Source: Desulfobulbaceae bacterium UBA2213
GTDB lineage: Bacteria; Desulfobacterota; Desulfobulbia; Desulfobulbales; Desulfocapsaceae
Assembly (NCBI GenBank): GCA_002327225.1
Contig: DCUN01000090.1
Location: forward strand, 1-16,443
Direction of reading: 5' to 3'
DNA length: 16,443 nt
Position 1 is the first letter of the stretch; each line of letters begins with the position of its first letter. The notes under the pieces are model-generated. The model saw only the letters and a program-made list of their open reading frames with translations, made no database searches and was not told the DNA's origin. The position numbers were made by a program, and so were the translations under genes. Positions 6,726-15,222 of the stretch are shown here, piece by piece.

Positions 6726-8249
6726 ATGAGGTTAAAAGGTATTAAATCCCATATCACTGCCACTCTGGTTATTCTCCTGACTACCGGCATGCTCTTAATC
6801 ACTCTGGTTGTCACCATCTTCTGGCAACGGAGCTTAATGCACGCAGAGATGGAGAAGGCCCTGTCAGTCCTCTCTGCAGCAGTGAATATTGCCAAAAAGA
6901 CACCTGACGATAGAGACATTTTCTCACAAGAAGTTTTGACTTACCTGAAAAATGACTTGGGCGCATCGTGCGTCATGCTTTCCATCAATAATATTTTCAC
7001 CAGGATTCCTGAAAAATGCGGGCCTGAAGACTCGGCACTGCAAGAAAATATTAAACAGGTTCTCGGTACAGGATCTTCCAACACTACAACAATCGACACA
7101 GGTTCCGGGCTTCCCTTTCTCGGTCGAAAGTGCCTGGTGACGGCTGTCCCCATACAACAGCGAGGAGCACAAGGCGCCATAGGCGCCGTAATCTCTTTTC
7201 AATCCGTGTATGAGCAGGTGAATCAGGGACGTCATGTTGCCTATATCTATATCTTGGTCAATGTTATTATCCTCTCGACCATTGGCCTGTTTCGTTTTAT
7301 TCAAGTGGTGGTTCGTCCCATCGAACATCTGGTCACACTGACGGACACCTATCAGAGCGACAACAGCAGCCCCTTTCTGTCTGATCAAAATGGCAATGAA
7401 TTTGGACAGCTTTCCATTGCCCTGAACAGGATGTTGCATCGTATTGACGATGACAGACAGAAACTGCACGAGACAGTGGGCTCACTGGAAAATGCAAATC
7501 AACAGTTACGCTCCACTCAGCAAAAAATGGTGCAGACAGAAAAAATGGCGGCAATTGGCAGACTGGCAGCCGGCCTTGCCCATGAAATTGGCAATCCTAT
7601 AGGGATTGTGCAGGGGTATCTTGAGTTATTGGGACAATCTGGTTTATCAAGAGAGGAACAACAACAGTTTTCCACTCGTTCCATGCAGGAGTTGGAACGG
7701 ATCAATCGACTGATTCACCAACTCCTGGATTTTTCCAAGGGCCGCACCGATGATTCCGGTATTGCCGAGATCCATCCCTTACTCCAGGAGCTTGTTGACA
7801 TGCTGCAAGCCCAGAAAAAACTGGCAGGCCTGGAGTTCCACTTGCATCTTGACGCGGAGTATGATCGGGTAGCAGCTGGTGCTGAGAGCTTACATCAGGT
7901 TTTTCTCAACTGCCTATTGAATGCGATTGATGCCATAAAAGAAGGCAACGGTCCAGACAAGGGCAAGATATCCCTTTCTACTGCCAATCTTACCAATGAC
8001 GAAGGAAAGCCGTTTATTCAGATCACGATAATGGACAACGGAATCGGGATCAAAGACGCAGACAAGGCCAGCCTGTTTGACCCCTTCTTTACCACCAAGG
8101 AACCAGGAAAAGGAACCGGCCTTGGCCTTTCTGTCTCCTATGCCCTCATTGAAGGCGTCCACGGACAGATGCAGATACAAGGCAAGGAAGGTCAAGGGGC
8201 CACGGTATTCATTCTTCTTCCATTGCGGGATACTGGTCAAACTCATTGA
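6726..8249 (+). CDS. Membrane-bound sensor histidine kinase (NtrB/ZraS type)
   Basis: A 507-residue kinase of a two-component system. Transmembrane helix 1 is at about 11-32 and helix 2 at about 171-192. The ~138-residue periplasmic loop between them has no motif I recognise but contains cysteines 82, 98 and 136. A HAMP linker (VVRPIEHLVTLTD...) and a coiled region follow. The HisKA box is IGRLAAGLAHEIGNPIG with the phospho-acceptor H286. The ATPase domain has the N box (N399 in CLLNAIDA), DNGIGI (437-442), FDPFFTTKEPGKGTGLGLS with G2 at 463-468, and a C-terminal FILLPL strand. An in-frame TTG at 6720 is an alternative start; neither has a clear ribosome site. Its partner NtrC-type regulator starts 34 bases downstream. 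The signal sensed is unknown. Confidence 0.9.
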   Translation: MRLKGIKSHITATLVILLTTGMLLITLVVTIFWQRSLMHAEMEKALSVLSAAVNIAKKTPDDRDIFSQEVLTYLKNDLGASCVMLSINNIFTRIPEKCGPEDSALQENIKQVLGTGSSNTTTIDTGSGLPFLGRKCLVTAVPIQQRGAQGAIGAVISFQSVYEQVNQGRHVAYIYILVNVIILSTIGLFRFIQVVVRPIEHLVTLTDTYQSDNSSPFLSDQNGNEFGQLSIALNRMLHRIDDDRQKLHETVGSLENANQQLRSTQQKMVQTEKMAAIGRLAAGLAHEIGNPIGIVQGYLELLGQSGLSREEQQQFSTRSMQELERINRLIHQLLDFSKGRTDDSGIAEIHPLLQELVDMLQAQKKLAGLEFHLHLDAEYDRVAAGAESLHQVFLNCLLNAIDAIKEGNGPDKGKISLSTANLTNDEGKPFIQITIMDNGIGIKDADKASLFDPFFTTKEPGKGTGLGLSVSYALIEGVHGQMQIQGKEGQGATVFILLPLRDTGQTH

Positions 8250-8283
8250 GTGACATTCCATCTGAACTCATATTGTTAATATA

Positions 8284-9666
8284 ATGGCAAAAAAAAGAAC
8301 ATTACTTATCGTCGATGACGAGGAGAATATGCGTCATATGCTGCAGGCCATGGTGAGTCGTCATGGCTATATCGTTGAAACTGCCGTTGATGGTCAGGAT
8401 GCCCTGACCAGGATCGCCGGAAAGCACTTCGATTTCATCCTCTGTGATATCAGGATGCCGCACATGGACGGTATCGCCTTTCTCCGGAAGGCTGGGCCGG
8501 CCATCCAGACATCGACGGTTATCATGATGTCCGCCTACGGCACCATCGATATGGCCATGGAAGCGCTCAAGGCCGGAGCCTATGATTTTATTTCAAAGCC
8601 CTTCAAGAGCGACGAAGTCCTGCTTACCCTCAAAAAAGCAGAAGAAAGAGAGAGCCTGAGACAAGAGAACCGCCTGCTGAAAGAGCAGCTGGAAGAGATC
8701 AAGGCAGGTGTTGGTTTTGACAGGATGGTGGCCGGCAGCAAGTCCATGCATTCCCTGTTCACCCTGGCCAGAAAAGTTGCTCCTTACAATACGACTGTTC
8801 TGATCGTCGGTGAATCCGGTACCGGCAAAGAACTGGTGGCCAGAGGTATCTATGTATCATCACAGAGAAACGAGCACCCCTTTATTGCCGTAAACTGCGG
8901 CAGTATCCCTGAGAATTTACTGGAAAGTGAGTTTTTTGGCTATGTAAAGGGTGCTTTTACCGGGGCAGATACAACCCGGAGAGGCCTCCTGGCCGAGGCA
9001 AACGGAGGAACTATTTTTCTCGACGAGATAGGTGAACTTCCCTTAGAGATGCAGGTAAAGCTCCTCCGGGTCCTGCAGGAGGGGGAGATAAAGCCTGTTG
9101 GCACCAACAAAACTGAACAGATCGATGTTCGGATCCTGGCGGCAACTGCCAGAAATCTGGAGGATGAGGTGCGGCAGGGGAATTTCCGGGAAGACTTGTT
9201 TTACCGCCTCAATGTCTTGAGCATCCACATCCCTCCCTTACGAGAGAGAGCTGAAGATATTCCCCTTTTATGCAGTCACTTTATTAAAAAGTTCAACATA
9301 ACTCTCGGAACAAATATCAGCTCAATATCTGCTGAGGCCATGGACAAGCTCATGGCTCATAGCTGGCCTGGGAATGTACGGGAGTTGGAAAATATAATCC
9401 AGAGAGGGATTGTGCTGGCGGAAGATCAAACCATTGGTCTGGACCAATTGCCGCCGCATCTTGTGCAAGCAACTGAAGCAGGATGTTTTGAACAATGCCT
9501 TACCGGCTTTTCCCTGAAAAAGGCGCAAAAAATAATGGAAGAAAAAATAATCACCAAGGCCTTGCAAGAGACAGGAGGCAATCGTTTACAGGCCTCAAAG
9601 TTATTGGAGCTCAGCTACCCTTCTCTGCTGAGCAAAATCAAAGAGTACAAGATTGTTATTGAATAA
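8284..9666 (+). CDS. Sigma-54-dependent response regulator, NtrC/AtoC family
   Basis: This 460-residue activator is the cognate partner of the kinase just upstream. The receiver domain has D11, D12, phospho-acceptor D55 (FILCDIRMP), S83 and K105 (SKPF). A coiled linker (115-140) leads to the AAA+ domain with Walker A GESGTGKE (176-183), the sigma-54 contact loop GAFTGA (223-228), Walker B GGTIFLDEIGEL (241-252), and the arginine-containing NFREDLFYRLNV and PPLRERAEDIP. The C-terminal Fis-type helix-turn-helix (ETGGNRLQASKLLELSYPSLLSKIKEY) binds DNA. All residues needed for phosphorylation and sigma-54 activation are present. Targets are unknown, and I found no convincing -24/-12 promoter in this window. 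The gene converges on fabZ with 57 bases between them and no clear terminator. Confidence 0.95.
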   Translation: MAKKRTLLIVDDEENMRHMLQAMVSRHGYIVETAVDGQDALTRIAGKHFDFILCDIRMPHMDGIAFLRKAGPAIQTSTVIMMSAYGTIDMAMEALKAGAYDFISKPFKSDEVLLTLKKAEERESLRQENRLLKEQLEEIKAGVGFDRMVAGSKSMHSLFTLARKVAPYNTTVLIVGESGTGKELVARGIYVSSQRNEHPFIAVNCGSIPENLLESEFFGYVKGAFTGADTTRRGLLAEANGGTIFLDEIGELPLEMQVKLLRVLQEGEIKPVGTNKTEQIDVRILAATARNLEDEVRQGNFREDLFYRLNVLSIHIPPLRERAEDIPLLCSHFIKKFNITLGTNISSISAEAMDKLMAHSWPGNVRELENIIQRGIVLAEDQTIGLDQLPPHLVQATEAGCFEQCLTGFSLKKAQKIMEEKIITKALQETGGNRLQASKLLELSYPSLLSKIKEYKIVIE

Positions 9667-9723
9667 GTTCTTCTATGCGACCGACAGTTCACGCCCCAAC
9701 AAAATAATCCCAATCAACTCTGA

Positions 9724-10176
9724 TCAGCCGAACGATGCCATCAACTCGGCCTCGGCCACAAGTTTTTCCTCCACATAGGCCTGAGCGCCCATCTGCCAGA
9801 TTCCCCGCCGCTGCTTCAAGAGCTCCAATTTAAAATGGATTTGATCACCCGGGGTCACAGGCTGCCGGAAACGGGCCTTGTCGACACCGACAAAATAGAG
9901 CACCTTTTTACCGATATTCTCCGGCTCGGAATAAAAGGCCAGCACCCCGCCGACCTGGGCCATCCCTTCCAGGATCAGGACACCCGGCATGACCGGCCTT
10001 CCCGGGAAATGGCCCTGAAAAAAAGGTTCATTGATCGTCACGTTCTTCAAGCCGACGATATCCTTCTCCGGAGTGATTGCCAGGATCCTGTCAACCAGCA
10101 CAAAGGGGTAGCGATGGGGCAGGAGCCTCAATATCTCCAAGATATCTATTTTCTCAGGAATGACTGTTTCAGACAT
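9724..10176 (-). CDS. fabZ: 3-hydroxyacyl-ACP dehydratase FabZ
   Basis: FabZ removes water from 3-hydroxyacyl-ACP during fatty acid elongation and competes with lipid A synthesis for the same acyl-ACP pool. The 150-residue protein is the normal length. It shows ILRLLPHRYPFVLVDR (15-30), NEPFFQGHFPGRPVMPGVLILE with the catalytic H56 and E70, and GVDKARFRQPVTPGDQ. I chose the ATG at 10176 because a strong ribosome site (AAAGGAGAG) sits just before it. An earlier ATG at 10194 overlaps the lpxD stop as ATGA but lacks a ribosome site. It is the last gene of the glmS-namZ-lpxD-fabZ unit. The lpxA gene that usually follows fabZ is absent. Confidence 0.96.
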   Translation of the reverse strand: MSETVIPEKIDILEILRLLPHRYPFVLVDRILAITPEKDIVGLKNVTINEPFFQGHFPGRPVMPGVLILEGMAQVGGVLAFYSEPENIGKKVLYFVGVDKARFRQPVTPGDQIHFKLELLKQRRGIWQMGAQAYVEEKLVAEAELMASFG

Positions 10177-10190
10177 GATCCGCTCTCCTT

Positions 10191-11273
10191 TCATAGTTGT
10201 TCTTTTTTAGCACTTTGTAACGCGGCAATTTCTTTACGCATGCGTCGCAATTCGCTCACCATGTCCGGTAATCTTGCCAATGAGGCAACCACCCTGGCAA
10301 ATTTCTTCATGGGCATGGCAGGGGTGCCGCCGATCACAGCGCCCCGAGCCTGATTATTATGAACCCCGGCCTGAGCCGCCACCATCACCCCATCTTCCAG
10401 CTGAATATGGCCGGATATTCCGGCCTGGCCGCCAAGAACCACATTGCGACCAAGGGTTGTTGAACCGGCAATACCGACCTGGGCCACGAGCAGACAATTT
10501 TCGCCAACCACCACATTATGGGCCACCTGAACCATATTGTCAATCTTGGCTCCGGACTTGACCCAGGTCACGCCAAAGGTGGCCCGATCAATACAGGCAT
10601 TGGCTCCGATCTCTACATCATCATCAATCTGCACGATTCCCACCTGCGGCCGTTTCACATGATAGCCTCGGCTATCGGTGGCATACCCATAGCCATCACT
10701 GCCGATCACCGCACCCGGATGCAGGGTCACCCGACAGCCGATCCGGCAGCCAGAGGCAACCGTCACATTGGCCAGAATTCTGGAGTCATCACCAATGACA
10801 ACATCATCGCCAATCACCGCCCCGGCTTCAATCGTCACCCGCCGGCCAAGACGCACCCTCTCCCCGATGAACACAAAGGGGGCGATGGAAATTTCATCCG
10901 GAACCACTGTCTGGGCCCCCACATGGGCCTTTGCATGCACACCTGTGGCCAGAAAAGAGGCTTCCAGCAAGTAGCTATGAACAATGGCTGCAGCCAGATA
11001 GGGGTCAGGCACCCGGATAATGGGTATTGCTGCTGTCTCAATGGCCAGAGGGACGATCACTGCCGAAGCGGCAGTAATTGTAAGAGACGCTGCATCCTTT
11101 GCCTGGGCCAGAAAGCTGATCGTGCCCTTCCCTGCCGTTTCAAGAGCATCCAGCGCATGAATCCGTACTTCACCATCACCAACCAGTTCCCCCTCAACCA
11201 ACGCAGCCAACTTCTGTAACAACACACTTTTCACCGTCACACCCATCCTTTTATCCACCCTGTTATCCTTCAT
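10191..11273 (-). CDS. lpxD: UDP-3-O-acylglucosamine N-acyltransferase LpxD
   Basis: LpxD adds the N-linked 3-hydroxyacyl chain in the third step of lipid A synthesis in the cytoplasm. The 360-residue protein has the N-terminal uridine-binding domain (LVEGELVGDGEVRIHALDAL, 26-45; GTISFLAQAK). A left-handed beta helix of hexapeptide repeats follows (about 110-325, such as AVIGDDVVIGDDSRI). The catalytic histidine is H252 in KIDNMVQVAHNVVVGENC. GSDGYGYATD and GVHNNQARGAVIGGTPAMP are family hallmarks. The C-terminal helix SELRRMRKEIAAL is the ACP-binding tail. The start at 11273 has a ribosome site (AAAGGGG); another in-frame ATG nine codons on does not. It lies 24 bases after the DUF1343 gene. 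The stop overlaps the region just before fabZ. Confidence 0.95.
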   Translation of the reverse strand: MKDNRVDKRMGVTVKSVLLQKLAALVEGELVGDGEVRIHALDALETAGKGTISFLAQAKDAASLTITAASAVIVPLAIETAAIPIIRVPDPYLAAAIVHSYLLEASFLATGVHAKAHVGAQTVVPDEISIAPFVFIGERVRLGRRVTIEAGAVIGDDVVIGDDSRILANVTVASGCRIGCRVTLHPGAVIGSDGYGYATDSRGYHVKRPQVGIVQIDDDVEIGANACIDRATFGVTWVKSGAKIDNMVQVAHNVVVGENCLLVAQVGIAGSTTLGRNVVLGGQAGISGHIQLEDGVMVAAQAGVHNNQARGAVIGGTPAMPMKKFARVVASLARLPDMVSELRRMRKEIAALQSAKKEQL

Positions 11274-11297
11274 AATCCCCTTTGCCGTGCTGGGATA

Positions 11298-12482
11298 TTA
11301 TTCCGGATACAAAAGATACCTGATCCGTATTTCTTTGAATTTATTTATTTTTCCCTGCCAGGCAGCCTCAATCTCTCGTAGGGGCAGACCGGTCTCGAGC
11401 CCTTCACGTACCCTTTTATCTCCCAGGATAAGATCCATGGGCAATCGCTCATATTCATATTCGTAGGGCGTCTCTTTATACGAGAAATCTTCCGGATACA
11501 AGTGCATGACCACCTGCAGGAGGGCCAGAGAAGTCCGGTAAGGCAAAAATGTATCGGCATCGGTCACATGAAGCTGAAAACCGACACACCCCTTGCCGGC
11601 CCACTTGCCGGAAGTCGGCTCAAAGATCAGCGGCCTCAAAAGGCAACCTGGCAGATCTGTCTGTTCCAAGGCCTTCAATATCGGTTCATGTTCCCAGAAT
11701 GGGGCCCCGACAAGTTCAAACGGCAGAGTCGTCCCCCTTCCCTCCGAGATATTAGTCCCTTCCCAGATCACCTGACCCGGATAGACCAGGGCCGTTTCCG
11801 GCGTTGGCATGTTGGGAGAGGGAAAGACCCAGGGAAAACCGGTATCCCTGAACAGCATGGAGCGCTTCCACCCCTGCATGGGAACCACATGCAGATCGGC
11901 ACCCAGCCCGAAATCCTTATTTATCAACAGGGCCAGTTCGCCGAAAGTGAGCCCATGACGCATGGGCAGGGGATACAAACCGACAAACGATGTCCACTCC
12001 GGCTCCAGGATATTGCCCTCTACAGCTATGCCGCCCACAGGATTGGGGCGATCGAGCACCACAACCTGTTTCCCATACTCGGCAGCTGCCTCCAGACAAT
12101 AGGCCATGGTATAGAGAAAGGTATACACCCTGGTTCCCACATCCACCAGATCAATGAGCAGGACATCCAGATGCTCAAACATGGCCCTCGACGGCCGGCG
12201 GCTCTCCCCGTAGAGACTGAAAAGCGGCAGCCCGGTCACACGGTCAATTGCATGACCGGATTCGATCATATTGTCCTGTTTTTCACAGAAAAATCCATGC
12301 TGGGGAGAAAACAGGCAGGTCAGCCTGGGACCGAATCTCTGCTGGAGGAGGACTCGTGCATGCACAAGATTACGGTCAGTGGATGCCTGATTGGAAAGAA
12401 GTCCCAGACGTTTGCCGTCCAGAGCTGAAGGAGGAGCAGCCAGGAGGACCTCCAATCCGTTAGAAATTATGTTTGTACACAT
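11298..12482 (-). CDS. DUF1343 protein, NamZ-like (GH171 exo-beta-N-acetylmuramidase family)
   Basis: This 394-residue protein belongs to DUF1343, whose Bacillus member NamZ releases MurNAc from the non-reducing end of peptidoglycan fragments. Family blocks are present: GLEVLL, GLLSNQAST (27-35), LFSPQHGFF (57-65), GLPLFSLYG (84-92), DVLLIDLVDVGTRVYTF (106-122), VVLDRPNPVGG, LPMRHGLTFGELALL, and FPSPNMPTPETALVYPGQVIWEGTNISEGRGTT split over two lines of conserved turn and strand. There is no signal peptide, so it should be cytosolic. The characterised enzymes have, as I recall, PEHG where this one has PQHG. It starts 14 bases after glmS with a ribosome site overlapping the glmS stop, so co-expression is near certain. 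Family membership is firm; the activity is inferred. Confidence 0.87.
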   Translation of the reverse strand: MCTNIISNGLEVLLAAPPSALDGKRLGLLSNQASTDRNLVHARVLLQQRFGPRLTCLFSPQHGFFCEKQDNMIESGHAIDRVTGLPLFSLYGESRRPSRAMFEHLDVLLIDLVDVGTRVYTFLYTMAYCLEAAAEYGKQVVVLDRPNPVGGIAVEGNILEPEWTSFVGLYPLPMRHGLTFGELALLINKDFGLGADLHVVPMQGWKRSMLFRDTGFPWVFPSPNMPTPETALVYPGQVIWEGTNISEGRGTTLPFELVGAPFWEHEPILKALEQTDLPGCLLRPLIFEPTSGKWAGKGCVGFQLHVTDADTFLPYRTSLALLQVVMHLYPEDFSYKETPYEYEYERLPMDLILGDKRVREGLETGLPLREIEAAWQGKINKFKEIRIRYLLYPE

Positions 12483-12496
12483 ACAAGAAAGATCCT

Positions 12497-14341
12497 TTAC
12501 TCAACAGTCACACTTTTCGCCAGATTTCGCGGCTGATCAACATCGCAGCCACGCCTGGTAGCAATCTCATAGGCAAGAAGCTGGGCCGGGATGGTATACA
12601 GAATCGGGTTCATCTCCTCATGCACCTGAGGCAGGTAGATAACATCATCGGTAATAGTCTGCAGATGGCTGTCCCCTTGAGTTCCCAGAAGGATCAACCG
12701 GCCGGCCCGCGCCTTGATCTCTTCCACATTGGAGATTGACTTCTGATACACCGCATCCCGGGGGACAAGGGCCAGAACAGGCATTTCCTTGTCTATCAGG
12801 GCAATGGGGCCATGTTTGAGCTCGCCTGCGGCATACCCTTCCGCGTGAATATACGAGATTTCCTTCAATTTCAAGGCGCCTTCCAGGGCTATGGGGAAGT
12901 TCAGGCCACGACCGACAAAAAGAAAATCCCGACAGTCATAATAGCTGTCCACGAGGATTCTGATCTCTTCCTGCAGGCGGGGCAGTTCCGTCTCAATAAC
13001 AGTGGCAATCCCGATGAGGGCCTGTCCCAGTTCACTGCTCTTTTCCGCCGTAATGGTCTTTTTCCGTTCCCCCAGATACAAGGTAAAGAGAAAGAGGGCC
13101 GCCAGCTGCGCGGTAAAGGCCTTGGTGGAGGCCACTCCTATCTCGGGGCCGGCGTGGGTGTAAATCGTCCCGTCCGCCTCACGGGTCATGGTGGAGCCAA
13201 CGACATTGCAGATAGTTATAATTTTTGAGCCCAACTTCCTGGCCAGACGGATCCCTGCCAGGGTATCAGCCGTTTCACCGGACTGGGAAATGGCAACGGT
13301 CAGCACCCGCTCATTGATCAAAAGCCGGCGGTAACGAAACTCCGAGGCGATATCAACCTCCACCGGAATCTGGGCCCAGCGTTCAATCCAGTATTTGGCC
13401 ACCAGGGCCGCATGCCAGGATGTTCCACAGGCAACAAGAAAGATCCGATCGATTTTCTGCAGATCATCTGCGCCCAGATTAATCTCCGCCAGATCAACCG
13501 CTCCGGTCTCCAGATTGATCCGGCCACTGACCGTATTAATAATGGCCTGTGGCTGCTCAAAGATCTCCTTGAGCATGAAATGGCGATAGCCACCCTTCTC
13601 GGCCATGGCCGCATTCCACTCAATGGTCTTGATTTGCTTGCTGATCTCTTTACCTGTCTGCAGGGAATAAAAAGTACGGCTGCTGGCAGTCAGCACTGCC
13701 ATCTCAAGATCATCAAGAAAAATAACCTGTTTGGTAAAGGGGAGGAGGGCGGGAATGTCTGAGGCCAGAAATGAGCCATTTCCCTCATCAATGCCAAGAA
13801 CCAGGGGACTGTGATTACGCACGGCAATCAGGGTGTCGGGCATTCCGGTCCAGAGAACTCCCAATGCATACGAGCCCTCCACCCGTTCAAGGGCCTTGCG
13901 TACCGCTGCCACCAGATCATCACCCCTCAGGTACTCCTCAATGAGATGAGCCAGCACCTCCGTATCGGTCTCGGAGCTGAAACGATGGCCCCTGGCCAGA
14001 AGCTCCTCGCGCAGAGAATGATAATTTTCAATGATCCCATTGTGAACCACCACCAGATTCCCGCTGCAATCGCAATGGGGATGAGCATTTTCGGTGGTCG
14101 GAGCGCCATGGGTCGCCCAGCGGGTATGACCAAGGCCTATATGCGAAGGGGCAACAATGGCCTCATCAATGATCGCTGTAAGAACAGAGAGCTTGCCGGC
14201 AGCCCGATGCTTCACCAGGCGGCCATCCTGAAGATAGACAATCCCCGCGGAATCATAGCCCCGATATTCAAGACGTCGCAGCCCCTCAAGCACCACTGGC
14301 ACAATCCTTCTTTCCCCGACATAGCCGACGATTCCACACAT
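12497..14341 (-). CDS. glmS: Glutamine-fructose-6-phosphate aminotransferase (isomerizing) GlmS
   Basis: GlmS makes glucosamine-6-phosphate from fructose-6-phosphate and glutamine, the entry to UDP-GlcNAc, peptidoglycan and lipid A. The 614 residues are full length. The glutaminase domain starts with the nucleophile Cys2 (MCGIVGYVG), with RGYDSAG (27-33), TRWATHG (73-79), PTTENAHPH and HNGIIENY. The two SIS domains show ACGTSWHAAL (304-313), SQSGETADT (352-360), GVASTKAFTAQ (402-412), and ALEGALKLKEISYIHAEG with GELKHGP (506-512). The tail DVDQPRNLAKSVTVE is canonical. A ribosome site (TGGAG) precedes the ATG. It is the first gene of the minus-strand envelope operon, behind a 324-base divergent spacer shared with pyrE. 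Confidence 0.98.
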   Translation of the reverse strand: MCGIVGYVGERRIVPVVLEGLRRLEYRGYDSAGIVYLQDGRLVKHRAAGKLSVLTAIIDEAIVAPSHIGLGHTRWATHGAPTTENAHPHCDCSGNLVVVHNGIIENYHSLREELLARGHRFSSETDTEVLAHLIEEYLRGDDLVAAVRKALERVEGSYALGVLWTGMPDTLIAVRNHSPLVLGIDEGNGSFLASDIPALLPFTKQVIFLDDLEMAVLTASSRTFYSLQTGKEISKQIKTIEWNAAMAEKGGYRHFMLKEIFEQPQAIINTVSGRINLETGAVDLAEINLGADDLQKIDRIFLVACGTSWHAALVAKYWIERWAQIPVEVDIASEFRYRRLLINERVLTVAISQSGETADTLAGIRLARKLGSKIITICNVVGSTMTREADGTIYTHAGPEIGVASTKAFTAQLAALFLFTLYLGERKKTITAEKSSELGQALIGIATVIETELPRLQEEIRILVDSYYDCRDFLFVGRGLNFPIALEGALKLKEISYIHAEGYAAGELKHGPIALIDKEMPVLALVPRDAVYQKSISNVEEIKARAGRLILLGTQGDSHLQTITDDVIYLPQVHEEMNPILYTIPAQLLAYEIATRRGCDVDQPRNLAKSVTVE

Positions 14342-14665
14342 AACTTACTCCAGAATTTTATTCTATAACCCGGCCGTGAGAAGTACGTAGCCGTTACATA
14401 CTACCTGTTTTATCCTTCTCGATACTCCTGCCATGAAAAATACCCTCTTGCCCACCCTGAAGAAGGATGAAGAACAACCTTGTATACCATGCAGATAACG
14501 ACTTCATGTGTAACACCTTCTTACCTGGGATACTCAGTTGAGTGTTCAAATTAACATGACATTTTTCATTAAAGCGAGTTTTTTCTTTTAATAGCCTTAA
14601 AAAACAAGTATTTTTAAAATTATATTACCAAGACGTTCACCTTAAAAAAGAGAAAGAGAATCATT
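14342..14665. other. Divergent intergenic region between glmS and pyrE
   Basis: This 324-base spacer must hold the promoters of glmS (leftward) and pyrE (rightward). It contains no ORF with coding signs. The half next to pyrE is AT-rich with T and A runs (14579-14632). A small inverted repeat ACTCAGTTGAGT lies at about 14532-14543. On the minus strand TATAGAAT about 20 bases before glmS could be a -10, without a good -35. I see no terminator-like hairpin that would suggest attenuation of pyrE, and no glmS ribozyme signature that I can recognise. Confidence 0.5.
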
Positions 14666-15217
14666 ATGAATGAGCGACAACGACTCAAGGAAATCCTCCT
14701 TGAAAAATCATATCGTCAGGGTTCATTTACCCTCACCTCCGGCAAGACCTCAGATTTTTATATTGATGTCAAACAAACCTCCCTGTCAGCTGAAGGCGCC
14801 TACCTTTGCGGAAAGCTGATCCTGGAGATGATCCTCAAACAAAAAGAACCCATCCAGGCCGTAGGCGGTATGACCCTCGGCGCTGACCCTCTGGTCACTG
14901 CCGCATCAATTGCCAGCTTCCTTGAGGAAAAGCCCATTCCCGCCTTCATTGTCCGCAAAGAGGCCAAAGGCCACGGAACCGGAAACTACATTGAAGGGTT
15001 GAAGAACATGCCTGCAGGCTGCCGGGTCGCCCTCCTCGAAGATGTAGTAACCACAGGCGGCACCCTGCTGCAGGTCATTGAGCGGGTGGAAGCACAAGGG
15101 TTCAAGGTGGGAGTGGTCATTACAGTAGTTGAGCGGCAAGAAGGGGGAACAAAGACCTTGGCCGATGCGGGATACACACTTGAATCCATCTTCACCAGGG
15201 AGGAGCTGCTCAGCTGA
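14666..15217 (+). CDS. pyrE: Orotate phosphoribosyltransferase PyrE
   Basis: PyrE joins orotate to PRPP to form OMP, the fifth step of pyrimidine synthesis. The 183-residue protein shows GSFTLTSGKTSDFYIDVKQ (19-37), GGMTLGADPL, the catalytic-loop residues in RKEAKGHGTG (97-106, with K98, K101 and H103), and the PRPP motif VALLEDVVTTGGTL (121-134). Length and motifs fit the shorter PyrE group found outside enterobacteria. The ribosome site is weak (GAGAA). Downstream, a 56-codon gene starts 5 bases after the stop, suggesting translational coupling. Confidence 0.96.
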   Translation: MNERQRLKEILLEKSYRQGSFTLTSGKTSDFYIDVKQTSLSAEGAYLCGKLILEMILKQKEPIQAVGGMTLGADPLVTAASIASFLEEKPIPAFIVRKEAKGHGTGNYIEGLKNMPAGCRVALLEDVVTTGGTLLQVIERVEAQGFKVGVVITVVERQEGGTKTLADAGYTLESIFTREELLS

Positions 15218-15222
15218 ACGCC

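Noticed and set aside
10177..10194. Upstream fabZ start overlapping the lpxD stop as ATGA
   Set aside because: The overlap looks like translational coupling, but this ATG has no ribosome site. The AAAGGAGAG within it serves the ATG at 10176, which also gives the normal FabZ length.
11502..12428. 308-codon plus-strand ORF opposite the DUF1343 gene
   Set aside because: It lies wholly antisense to a gene with firm family motifs, and its translation is rich in H, Q, R and P without domain features. The same holds for the long antisense frames opposite ppk2 (4766-5521) and lpxD (10518-11219).
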